The position numbers were made by a program, and so were the translations under genes. A DNA stretch of 64,000 nucleotides from Acidobacteriota bacterium (GTDB lineage Bacteria > Acidobacteriota > Terriglobia > Acidiferrales > UBA7541): NCBI GenBank assembly GCA_003165465.1, contig PLUM01000083.1, forward strand, positions 156 to 64,155. The letters run 5' to 3'. Below the pieces are notes generated by a model. The model saw only the letters and a program-made list of their open reading frames with translations, searched no databases and was not told the DNA's origin. Shown here piece by piece: positions 24,631-31,464 of the stretch (its first letter is position 1; every line of letters starts with the position of its first letter).

Positions 24631-24710
24631 GTGGCACAGGCTTCAGCCAGTGTTCTTTTGACTTTGGCTTGCCACAAATCAAAACCACACAGGCTGAAGC
24701 CTGTGCCACT
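24631..24710. repeat. Dispersed palindromic repeat, locus 8
   Basis: A full-length element: GTGGCACAGGCTTCAGCCAG arm, TGTTCTTTTGACTTTGGC, then GCCACAAATCAAAACCACAC, and GGCTGAAGCCTGTGCCACT arm. It lies between the two cytochrome b genes and ends 7 bp short of the stop codon of the N-terminal half. Confidence 0.88.
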
Positions 24711-24716
24711 CAAGTG

Positions 24717-25655
24717 CTACGCGGTTCCGCTGGGCCGCAGAATGACCGGCCGGTGGCCCTTCTCTTCCTTGATCTCCGATTCGAGCATGACCATCGCGGG
24801 GCCGGAGATGCCGCCGTCCTTACGCACGCGCCAGAAATGCACGATCATGAAAATACTCGCAATCATCGGAATCGCAATGCAGTGCCAGATGTAGGCGCGC
24901 AAGAGCGCATTGGCATCCACGATCGACCCGCCCAGCAGCGCAAAGCGCACGTCGTTATACGGCGTCATGCCTAGCAGTCCGCCAAACGGCCCTTCCGTTC
25001 CCAGCAAAGGCGTCGCCCTGGCCATGTTCGTTCCCACGGTCACGGCCCAGAAGCCCAGTTGATCGTCCGGCAGGAGGTAGCCGGTAAACGAAAGGAGCAG
25101 GGTAAGGACCATCAGCAGAACGCCAATGCACCAGTTAAATTCGCGCGGCCGCTTGTAGGAGCCGGTCATGAACACGCGGAACATATGCAGCCACACGGCG
25201 ATGATCATCAAGTGCGCGGCCCAGCGATGCATGTTGCGCAGCAGCTTGCCGAACGGCACGTCGTTCTCGAGATACAAAATGTCCCGAAACGCCTGCACTT
25301 TGCTCGGATGGTAATAAAACATCAGCAGCACGCCGGTAAAGGTCAGGACGAGGAACAGGTAAAACGTGATTCCGCCCATGCCCCACGTGTATTTGTACTT
25401 TACGGCGTCGCGATTGATCTTGGCCGGATGCAGGTGAAAGAAAACGTTGCCCAGTACCGAGAGCGCGCGATTGCGCGGCGTCTCATCATGCTTGAATCGG
25501 AAGATGGACCGGAAAAGCTGGCTCTTTTCTGGCTCTTTCAGCGCTTCCAGCTCATCCTTCCCCTTTTCCTTGATCGTTTCCTTTAGGTCCGTGATGTCCT
25601 GGCGGACACGACCGAGCAGCCCCTTGTTCTTGTTTTCGCCGTTTTCTTCGGCCAT
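24717..25655 (-). CDS. Cytochrome b N-terminal half (b6-like)
   Basis: A 312-residue protein with a charged cytoplasmic N-terminus (about 85 residues, more than in PetB) and four membrane helices. The bis-His heme ligands are visible: HRWAAHLMIIAVWLHMF on one helix and YIWHCIAIPMIASIFMIVHFW on another, spaced as in cytochrome b. GVLLMFYYHPS and LLPDDQLGFWAVTVG are typical of the Qi and Qo sides. With the Rieske protein 117 bp upstream and the C-terminal half downstream, it forms the core of a quinol:acceptor oxidoreductase in the inner membrane. Confidence 0.92.
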   Translation of the reverse strand: MAEENGENKNKGLLGRVRQDITDLKETIKEKGKDELEALKEPEKSQLFRSIFRFKHDETPRNRALSVLGNVFFHLHPAKINRDAVKYKYTWGMGGITFYLFLVLTFTGVLLMFYYHPSKVQAFRDILYLENDVPFGKLLRNMHRWAAHLMIIAVWLHMFRVFMTGSYKRPREFNWCIGVLLMVLTLLLSFTGYLLPDDQLGFWAVTVGTNMARATPLLGTEGPFGGLLGMTPYNDVRFALLGGSIVDANALLRAYIWHCIAIPMIASIFMIVHFWRVRKDGGISGPAMVMLESEIKEEKGHRPVILRPSGTA

Positions 25656-25772
25656 CCCTACGCCCCCTCGAAAAAGTGTCCCAGGTTTCCAGGCACATCA
25701 ACCCGCCGAACTCCAACCCATTAGAGCTCGCAATCGCAAAACCGTTGCCGCTGATTTCCACTAGAAAGTCCG

Positions 25773-26372
25773 CTAAACAGGCAGATACGCTCCTGCATCG
25801 TTGAACTGATTGACTCCGGCGCGCGGATCATCCATGTACAGCCGGCTCGTATCCACAACGAGTTTTCCGGTTGGGTCCATATCGATGTGCGCTCGATCCA
25901 TGGGTCGCGGCGCGGGCCCTTCAAAGTTGACGCCTTCGCTGTCGTACCCGCTGCCGTGACACGGGCACTTGAATTTACTCTCGGCCGGTTTCCATTCCGG
26001 GGTGCAGCCGAGGTGCGTGCAGCGCGCGAAGATTACAAAAATGCGGTCCGGCTCGCGAACCACCCAGGCGCGATTGGTCATGAGATAACGTTGATCGATG
26101 CCGATTGTAAAATCAGCCGGATATCCAATATTGAAGATCGTGTTGGGCTCGTACAGCGCGCGCGGAAAGAAAAACCGCAGAAACATCAGGAGGTTAATGC
26201 CCAGATAGCCGTAGATCATCCCCCAGATGACACGTCTGCGCATGGGATCGGGAGCGTCCGCGCTGTTCTTGGGTTTTGCCGCCGGCTTGGCTGCCGGCGG
26301 TTTTGACGCAGTCGGCGATCCGGCTTGGGCTGTCGAAGAAGCCGGTGTAGTTCCATCCAGGGGGTCGGCCAT
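25773..26372 (-). CDS. Rieske [2Fe-2S] protein of the cytochrome bc-type complex
   Basis: A 199-residue protein. A Pro/Ala/Lys-rich cytoplasmic tail (about residues 1-42) precedes one membrane helix (RRRVIWGMIYGYLGINLLMFL). The cluster-binding loops are CTHLGC and CPCHGSGYD, giving two Cys and two His ligands plus the disulfide Cys pair, so it is a genuine high-potential Rieske centre. It ends with PMDRAHIDMDPTGKLVVDTS. It is the first gene of the bc-type complex in transcription order and follows ccmD, so maturation factors and complex are encoded together. Confidence 0.93.
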   Translation of the reverse strand: MADPLDGTTPASSTAQAGSPTASKPPAAKPAAKPKNSADAPDPMRRRVIWGMIYGYLGINLLMFLRFFFPRALYEPNTIFNIGYPADFTIGIDQRYLMTNRAWVVREPDRIFVIFARCTHLGCTPEWKPAESKFKCPCHGSGYDSEGVNFEGPAPRPMDRAHIDMDPTGKLVVDTSRLYMDDPRAGVNQFNDAGAYLPV

Positions 26373-26553
26373 AGTTCCGCTATCAGTCCTCTCGCCGAAA
26401 ATTATGAATCGAGACTATTTACCGCACCGATTGCTTGGGAAGGGGCCCAAGCAACGCTTCCTTATATTTCCGAACTCTCTTCCTGTCAAGCCGAATTTAA
26501 CGATTAGCAACTTTATCTTTATACGCGGAAAACTCCATTTAGGAGTGGAGACA

Positions 26554-26627
26554 AGTAGCGCGGGCTTCAGCTTGCGCGGTTTTGAGTTTGCATGCATAAA
26601 ACCGCGCAGGCTGAAGCCCGTGCTACT
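26554..26627. repeat. Dispersed palindromic repeat, locus 9
   Basis: Arms AGTAGCGCGGGCTTCAGC and GCTGAAGCCCGTGCTACT enclose GCGCGGTTTTGAGTTTGCATGCATAAAACCGCGC, itself a palindrome. It lies in the 298-bp gap between ccmD and the Rieske gene; the rest of that gap is AT-rich, and I see no clear promoter. Confidence 0.88.
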
Positions 26628-26670
26628 AAAAACAGATGCGGCCCGACATCGAGACCCGTGGCTGGCGAAA

Positions 26671-26805
26671 TTACTTTCCGTCCTGCTTCAGGCGGCGAAT
26701 GTCATCCGCCAAATTCGCCATGCGGCTCGACACCGAAAAAACGTATCCGCAAAAGACGAGCCAGATTGCGATGTAGGCCGCCACCAGAAAATTTAAGTTT
26801 TTCAT
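26671..26805 (-). CDS. ccmD: CcmD-like heme exporter subunit
   Basis: A 44-residue protein, MKNLNFLVAAYIAIW at its start, with one membrane helix (residues about 4-24) and a charged tail RMANLADDIRRLKQDGK. GGAGGA lies 6 bases before the ATG. Size, topology and position right behind ccmA, ccmB and ccmC match CcmD, the small subunit that helps CcmC release heme-loaded CcmE. It is easily missed because of its length. Confidence 0.8.
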   Translation of the reverse strand: MKNLNFLVAAYIAIWLVFCGYVFSVSSRMANLADDIRRLKQDGK

Positions 26806-26884
26806 CGTTCATCCTCCAACAACGGATATCACAATCTTGCGAGACATTCCATTCACTTGACTGCCCGTTTAAGCCGCGGAAGAA

Positions 26885-26909
26885 CCCCGCCTCTGAAGAG
26901 GCGGGCTAC
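26885..26909. repeat. Short palindromic repeat, locus 10
   Basis: CCCCGCCTCTGAAGAGGCGGGCTAC, a perfect hairpin of the CTCTGAAGAG subtype, inverted relative to the one at 30457. It lies between ccmD and ccmC. Confidence 0.8.
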
Positions 26910-26988
26910 AGCAACGCTCCTCGCGATGGTTGTAGTCTGGGTCTTCTGACCCGGGATCTTTCGTTCCTTTCAGCGTCCGTTCAACACT

Positions 26989-27020
26989 CGTTTAGCGCCC
27001 GTTTAGCGCCCGTTTAGCGG
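26989..27020 (-). repeat. Three tandem 11-bp repeats at the ccmC stop codon
   Basis: CGTTTAGCGCC occurs at 26989-26999 and 27000-27010, and as CGTTTAGCGG at 27011-27020. The third copy contains the TAA stop of ccmC on the minus strand, so in-frame stops repeat just after the gene end. Confidence 0.85.
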
Positions 27021-27727
27021 CTGTCCCGCGCTGCATCCATGCGCAGCGCGTCCACTTCTGCGCGCAACGCTTCCAGCCTGTATCGCAAGCGGATCAGCAC
27101 CGTCATCACGCCAAGCATAGCCGCCCAGGACAAGAGCAGCACCCATCCCATGCGCGCGTCCAGCGATCCCCCATCGCCTATCACCGGCTGCGGATGCTGC
27201 GTCCGAAACCACCAGATCGAGAAATATACGAGGGGAATATCCAGCGCCGCGAAAATTCCGAAGACGGCCGCCACTTTGGCGCGGCGTTCTGGCTCATCAA
27301 CCAGTGTTCGCAGCACAAGATAGCTGACGAAGAGCACCCACAACAAAAACGAAGAGGTCAGGCGCGCGTCCCACGTCCACCAGATTCCCCACACCGGCTT
27401 CGCCCAGATAGGGCCAGTGACCAAAACAATCGTGAAAAATGCGACGCCCACTTCGGCCGAAGCCACGCTGAGCCAGTCCCACTTCAGCGCGCCCGTGCGC
27501 AAGTACGCGATGCTTCCGATGAAAACCAAAATAAAGGAAATAAAGCCGGACCACGCGCTCGACACATGAAAATAAAAAATGCGCTGCACGAGGCCCATCG
27601 TGTTTTCGGTCGGCGCCCAGATCAGCGCCCCGTAGCTCGCCGCGGCCAGCAGAAAAAAGACAAGCGCCAACGACGGCGCGGAAATCACCGCGCGGGTTGC
27701 CGTCCGGGATTGCGCTTCGCCGCCCAT
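27014..27727 (-). CDS. ccmC: Heme exporter protein CcmC
   Basis: A 237-residue membrane protein with six predicted helices. It carries the tryptophan-rich heme-handling motif WGIWWTWDARLT and the two flanking histidines (FYFHVSSAW and FRTQHPQP) that bind heme while it is transferred to CcmE. Length and layout are those of CcmC, with an extra coiled tail of about 20 residues. It follows ccmB by one base and precedes ccmD, so ccmABCD are one transcript. Confidence 0.93.
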   Translation of the reverse strand: MGGEAQSRTATRAVISAPSLALVFFLLAAASYGALIWAPTENTMGLVQRIFYFHVSSAWSGFISFILVFIGSIAYLRTGALKWDWLSVASAEVGVAFFTIVLVTGPIWAKPVWGIWWTWDARLTSSFLLWVLFVSYLVLRTLVDEPERRAKVAAVFGIFAALDIPLVYFSIWWFRTQHPQPVIGDGGSLDARMGWVLLLSWAAMLGVMTVLIRLRYRLEALRAEVDALRMDAARDSR

Positions 27728-27728
27728 T

Positions 27729-28403
27729 TCATTCCTCCAGCAGATATTCGCCGACCATCCAGGCCGCCGTCAAAAATACCACGTCAAAGCATGCCAGAAA
27801 CGTCAACCAGACCACGGACAATTCGTAAGGATCGCGAAGGATTCCGATGGTGGCTTCGGTGCTGGCGATCAAGACCGGCGCAAGCACCGGAAGCAACAGC
27901 AGCGGAAGAAGCAGTTCGCGCAGCCGCGCCTGCGCCGCAACCGCCGAAAATACCGTGCCCGTCGCCGCGATTCCGATCGTGCCCAGCGCCAGCACCAGCA
28001 GGAGCGGCGCGAGGACGGGCAGAATCGCAACATTGTAGAGCACGGCAAACACCGGAAGCAGCATCACTTCGACCAGCAGCAGAAACAGAAAATTCGCGGC
28101 CATCTTTCCCGCAAGAATGCTGAACGGATCGATCGGAGCGAGGCGCAGCGCGGCCAGCGTGTCATTCGTCTGCTCCCGCAGAAACGAAGACTGCAACATG
28201 AGAGAGCCGGCAAACAAAAACGCCAGCCACAAAAGCCCGGGGCCAAAGCGGCGCGATTCAACGGAAGTCGGATTGAACGTGAAACTGAACAGAACGACCA
28301 CGATCAAAACGAAAACGACGGTCGTGCCCAGCAATTCACGCGAGCGGAATTCCGTCCGCAGCTCCTTGGCGAGAATCACGCCGGTGGCGCGCGCAAGGGT
28401 CAT
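27729..28403 (-). CDS. ccmB: Heme exporter membrane subunit CcmB
   Basis: A 224-residue protein with six predicted helices. The N-terminal KELRTEFRSRELL and the segment FLREQTNDTLAALRLAPIDPFSIL are family landmarks of the CcmB permease, which pairs with the CcmA ATPase. Together they use ATP to release heme-bound CcmE from CcmC. The start overlaps the ccmA stop by 4 bp (ATGA), and the stop is one base from the ccmC start, giving tight coupling. Confidence 0.92.
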   Translation of the reverse strand: MTLARATGVILAKELRTEFRSRELLGTTVVFVLIVVVLFSFTFNPTSVESRRFGPGLLWLAFLFAGSLMLQSSFLREQTNDTLAALRLAPIDPFSILAGKMAANFLFLLLVEVMLLPVFAVLYNVAILPVLAPLLLVLALGTIGIAATGTVFSAVAAQARLRELLLPLLLLPVLAPVLIASTEATIGILRDPYELSVVWLTFLACFDVVFLTAAWMVGEYLLEE

Positions 28404-29161
28404 GCTTCGCTCCCTTCCCCGCCGTCGCGAACCGCCGCCATCACCAGCACTTCCCTGGGATTGCCGCCCGCGCCCGAGTCGTGCGTGATTTTTCCGCCCT
28501 CGAGCCGGATCGCGCGCGTGACCGCGCCCTGCGTTTCGTTCCGCCCGTGCGTGCTCATCAGAATCGTGCAGCCCGTATCGCGCAGCCGCTGGATGGCCGC
28601 GCCCAACCAGTGCTGGCCTTCCGGGTCGAGGCCCGTGCCCGCTTCATCCAGAAGAAGCAATCCGGGCGAGGCCAGCAAGGCGCGTGCAATCGACAGGCGC
28701 TGGCGCATGCCGCGCGAAAATGTCCGCACGAGATCTCCAGCGCGGCCTGCAAGGCCGACGGGCTGTAGCGCCTGCCGCGATTTCTCGGCGGGATTCTCCA
28801 AGCCAAACAGCTTTGCAAAAAAAATAAGATTTTCCTCGGCCGTCAGTTCTTCGTACAGCAGCGTGTGATGCCCGACCATCCCCACGCGGACCTTCACGTT
28901 CTCCGCCGGGATGGGCGATTCGCCCGCGTAGAATGCGATTTTTCCGCGCGATGGGTGCGTCAGTTGCGCGGCAATCTTCAGCAGCGTCGTTTTTCCCGAG
29001 CCATTGTGACCCACGAGCGCGACGCATTCGCCCGCATCGATCGTCAGCGAAACGCCGCGCAGCGCGAGACGCATCCCGTAACGCTTTTCGACTTCGCTGA
29101 ATTGGATTCTCAGTCCGTTAGGTGGACCGCCGTTGGTGGACGATGCAAGCGGTGTGGACAC
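28400..29161 (-). CDS. ccmA: Heme exporter ATP-binding protein CcmA
   Basis: About 253 residues if GTG 29161 is used, which lies 8 bases past the stop of the preceding gene; the conserved domain begins at LRIQFSEVEKRYG, so a CTG start at that point is also possible. The ABC ATPase motifs are Walker A GHNGSGKTT, signature FSRGMRQRLS, Walker B LLLLDEAGTGLD and the H-loop STHG. It drives the CcmABCD complex. No clear ribosome-binding site is visible, so translation probably depends on coupling to the upstream gene. Confidence 0.9.
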   Translation of the reverse strand: MSTPLASSTNGGPPNGLRIQFSEVEKRYGMRLALRGVSLTIDAGECVALVGHNGSGKTTLLKIAAQLTHPSRGKIAFYAGESPIPAENVKVRVGMVGHHTLLYEELTAEENLIFFAKLFGLENPAEKSRQALQPVGLAGRAGDLVRTFSRGMRQRLSIARALLASPGLLLLDEAGTGLDPEGQHWLGAAIQRLRDTGCTILMSTHGRNETQGAVTRAIRLEGGKITHDSGAGGNPREVLVMAAVRDGGEGSEA

Positions 29162-29171
29162 GCGCGGCGGC

Positions 29172-30497
29172 TCAGCCCTGGACCAGATCGCGCAGCAACT
29201 GCTCCGCGCGCCCGCGTTCCAGCGCATACTCCTCGTCGGTAATCGTGCCGGCCTGGCGCCGCAATTCGAGGCGTAGCAGCGTATCTTTCAGCGAGTCCAG
29301 ATTCGAGTTCACTTCTTGCGTGACCTTCTCGACTTGGCGAGAATCGGGACGAGAATCGGACGGAGCCGCCGCCTTGGCCTGCGCCGCGCGCTGTGCCTTG
29401 CGGCTCTTGGGAGCGGGCAACTGCGCGGGCGCGCCGGCAATTTCCGGAACCGGCTGGCGCAAGAGCAATCCCACGCCCACGGCAAAGATCGCCGCGAGTC
29501 CGCCGAGCAGAATCCATTTCTGGTCGTCGAGGCGCGCCGGGGCCGTCTCGATCGTCGATTCCGGCCCGGCATCGTGGCCATTCGCCTGATCGGGAGCGCC
29601 CGACGCCGAAGCTTCCGCCGGAGGCGGCGCCGTGCCGGACACCGTCACGTCAAATCCCATGCCAACTTTGACCGATTCCTTGGAGAAGACGTTGAACCCC
29701 TGCTCCGTGCCCGCCGCGTTGAAACCCACGCTGGCTACCTGCATCGTCGGAGGAGCCACGAGCAGCACACGCTGCGAATCGTACGTGGAGGATTCACGAA
29801 ACTGGGCCTGATTGCCCGTGTACGGAAGGATGTAGGAGATGCGCACGCCATTTTGGCCGGGCTGGAACGCGTAGGATATCGCGTAGCGGCCCTTGCCCTT
29901 GTCGATCGTGCCCTGGCGCACGGGCATTCCCGAAGGACCAAACGTGGAAACCTGGTCAAGATCGGCTCCCTTGGGAATCGTGAACTCAAAATTTCCGTCC
30001 TGCTTGAAATACGCCGAGGGAGGATTCGAGTTGTTCTGCACGGAAAACTCTTCGCCCACCATCAGCTTGTCGGCATTGGGCTGGAACACGAGAAGGCGCA
30101 GCGGAATCTGTATGGCCGAGGGATTCGTGGTCGGCTCGTAAACGGTGACATCGACGGTCGCGGTGCCCGGCGTGAGCGGCTGGTGGAAGAAGACGCCGCG
30201 ATAGACCGCGCGAATCAGCATCGGCCCCTGTCCGATACCCGGGTTGTCCAAATGATAGCGTCCTTCGGCGTCGGTCTTGGTGCTGGCCACCACGGACATG
30301 CCGCCCTGAAGCTGGATAAGCAGCACATCCACGCCCGCAGCGGCCTTATTGCTATTGGTGCCGTTGTGGACGACGCCCGAAACCGTTCCCGCCTGGGCGG
30401 CAACAGACACGAGCAACAATAAAGCGGCAAGGCTAAAGAGCCGCGAGCATATTGCTGTAGCCCGCCTCTTCAGAGGCGGGGACTTCCGCCAGGTCAT
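29172..30497 (-). CDS. Membrane-anchored protein of unknown function within the ccm cluster
   Basis: About 441 residues from ATG 30497. The export signal is KRRATAICSRLFSLAALLLLVSVAAQA; its basic part is encoded by a palindromic repeat. Residues about 35-110 form a carboxypeptidase-regulatory-like domain (TVSGVVHNGT, DAEGRYHLDN). A beta-rich middle follows, then one membrane helix near 325-345 (WILLGGLAAIFAVGVGLLL) and a basic linker. The C-terminal helical hairpin (LKDTLLRLELRRQAGTITDEEY) looks like a SHOCT or CcmI-type segment. It lies between the ccmI-like gene and ccmA on the same strand, so a role in cytochrome maturation is likely but undocumented. Confidence 0.65.
   Translation of the reverse strand: MTWRKSPPLKRRATAICSRLFSLAALLLLVSVAAQAGTVSGVVHNGTNSNKAAAGVDVLLIQLQGGMSVVASTKTDAEGRYHLDNPGIGQGPMLIRAVYRGVFFHQPLTPGTATVDVTVYEPTTNPSAIQIPLRLLVFQPNADKLMVGEEFSVQNNSNPPSAYFKQDGNFEFTIPKGADLDQVSTFGPSGMPVRQGTIDKGKGRYAISYAFQPGQNGVRISYILPYTGNQAQFRESSTYDSQRVLLVAPPTMQVASVGFNAAGTEQGFNVFSKESVKVGMGFDVTVSGTAPPPAEASASGAPDQANGHDAGPESTIETAPARLDDQKWILLGGLAAIFAVGVGLLLRQPVPEIAGAPAQLPAPKSRKAQRAAQAKAAAPSDSRPDSRQVEKVTQEVNSNLDSLKDTLLRLELRRQAGTITDEEYALERGRAEQLLRDLVQG
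30457..30481. repeat. Short palindromic repeat inside a gene start, locus 11
   Basis: GTAGCCCGCCTCTTCAGAGGCGGGG, the same subtype as locus 10. It lies inside the predicted 5' coding part of the gene ending at 29172 and would encode the basic residues PLKRRAT of the signal peptide if ATG 30497 is used. Confidence 0.8.
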
Positions 30498-30575
30498 GCA
30501 ACACGTTTCCGCGTTCCGCGTCTTTATGATGAGCAAAATAGATCCCCGAAAATTGATTCATATATTAAAAAAGTT

Positions 30576-30926
30576 TTACTGCCGCGCGGCGGACGGATCG
30601 CGCCGCGGAATCGGCGCCTGATTCCCCGTCACGCGCTCAATTTCCAGGAGCACTTGCGCCGCTTCGACTTCCAGCGAATCCCTCATCTGCACATAATCCT
30701 GCTCGGCGTACTTCCCCGCACGGTTCTCAAATTTCAGGTCGCGCAAATTGTCGTAGATCGAGTCGCGGCGCTCGAGCAACTGATCGAGCTGCGAGCGATG
30801 CGGCGCGGAATCGCCCGGATCGGGATCAATCCAAAAAACAAAAATGACGGCCGCGAGTGTGAGCGCGACACAGGCCGAAAGCATTACGGCATCGGGAAAA
30901 ATCATCGCAGCCAGGGCTATCGTCAT
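30576..30926 (-). CDS. CcmI-like N-terminal domain protein
   Basis: A 116-residue protein with one or two N-terminal membrane helices (residues about 3-32) and a helical hairpin SIYDNLRDLKFENRAGKYAEQDY, close in pattern to the membrane-proximal part of CcmI, which holds apocytochrome for heme attachment. The large TPR domain of CcmI is missing. It lies 19 bp downstream of ccmH and upstream of the unknown gene at 29172, which carries a similar hairpin at its own C-terminus. A reduced or split CcmI is the best reading. Confidence 0.75.
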   Translation of the reverse strand: MTIALAAMIFPDAVMLSACVALTLAAVIFVFWIDPDPGDSAPHRSQLDQLLERRDSIYDNLRDLKFENRAGKYAEQDYVQMRDSLEVEAAQVLLEIERVTGNQAPIPRRDPSAARQ

Positions 30927-30945
30927 GATTCTTTAATCCTCATCT

Positions 30946-31464
30946 TCATTCCTCGGTCTCGCGGTCCACTTGCCGCTTGGCGCGCTCCAGTTGGATGTCG
31001 CGCAGTTCGGAATCCGCCGTGGGCGGAACGGGCGGCGCGCCGGAAACCGTCGCCAGCCGCGCCACATCGCGCTGCCGCCACAGCCGGATCAGCGTCACCA
31101 CAATGCCCAGCCCAATCGCAAACGCCACTCCGGGAATATACCAGGCGATGCTATTGAAACCCTTCGCCGGCGGCTCGCTCATTACTTTTTCGCCGTACTT
31201 CTGCACAAAATCCTGAACGATCAAGTCATCGGCCTCGCCCTTGGCGATGTCCGCATCCAGTTCCTTGAGCATGTGGCCCGACGACGGGCAGTTGATGTGA
31301 TTGCACTGCGTGAGAATCTGGCCGCAACCGCACATGCACATCAGCTTCGTGCCCAGGGTCTTGGCGCGGTCGGTTTTCTGCGCGTCCACGTGCAAGGGGA
31401 GCAACGACAGGGCGATGCCCACGCACGCGGCGCACGCCAGCGCAAGTCTCGGTCGATTCGTCAT
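30946..31464 (-). CDS. ccmH: Cytochrome c maturation protein CcmH (Cys-rich variant)
   Basis: A 172-residue protein whose ATG overlaps the ccmF stop (ATGA), which decides the start. A signal peptide (residues about 3-24) and one C-terminal membrane helix (residues about 111-131) place it on the periplasmic side. The usual LRCxxC active site is replaced by KLMCMCGCGQILTQCNHINCPS, with five Cys in 17 residues, a variant I associate with Acidobacteriota and deltaproteobacterial-type Ccm systems. It would keep apocytochrome CxxCH thiols reduced for the CcmF lyase. No thioredoxin-like CcmG is encoded in the window. Confidence 0.85.
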   Translation of the reverse strand: MTNRPRLALACAACVGIALSLLPLHVDAQKTDRAKTLGTKLMCMCGCGQILTQCNHINCPSSGHMLKELDADIAKGEADDLIVQDFVQKYGEKVMSEPPAKGFNSIAWYIPGVAFAIGLGIVVTLIRLWRQRDVARLATVSGAPPVPPTADSELRDIQLERAKRQVDRETEE

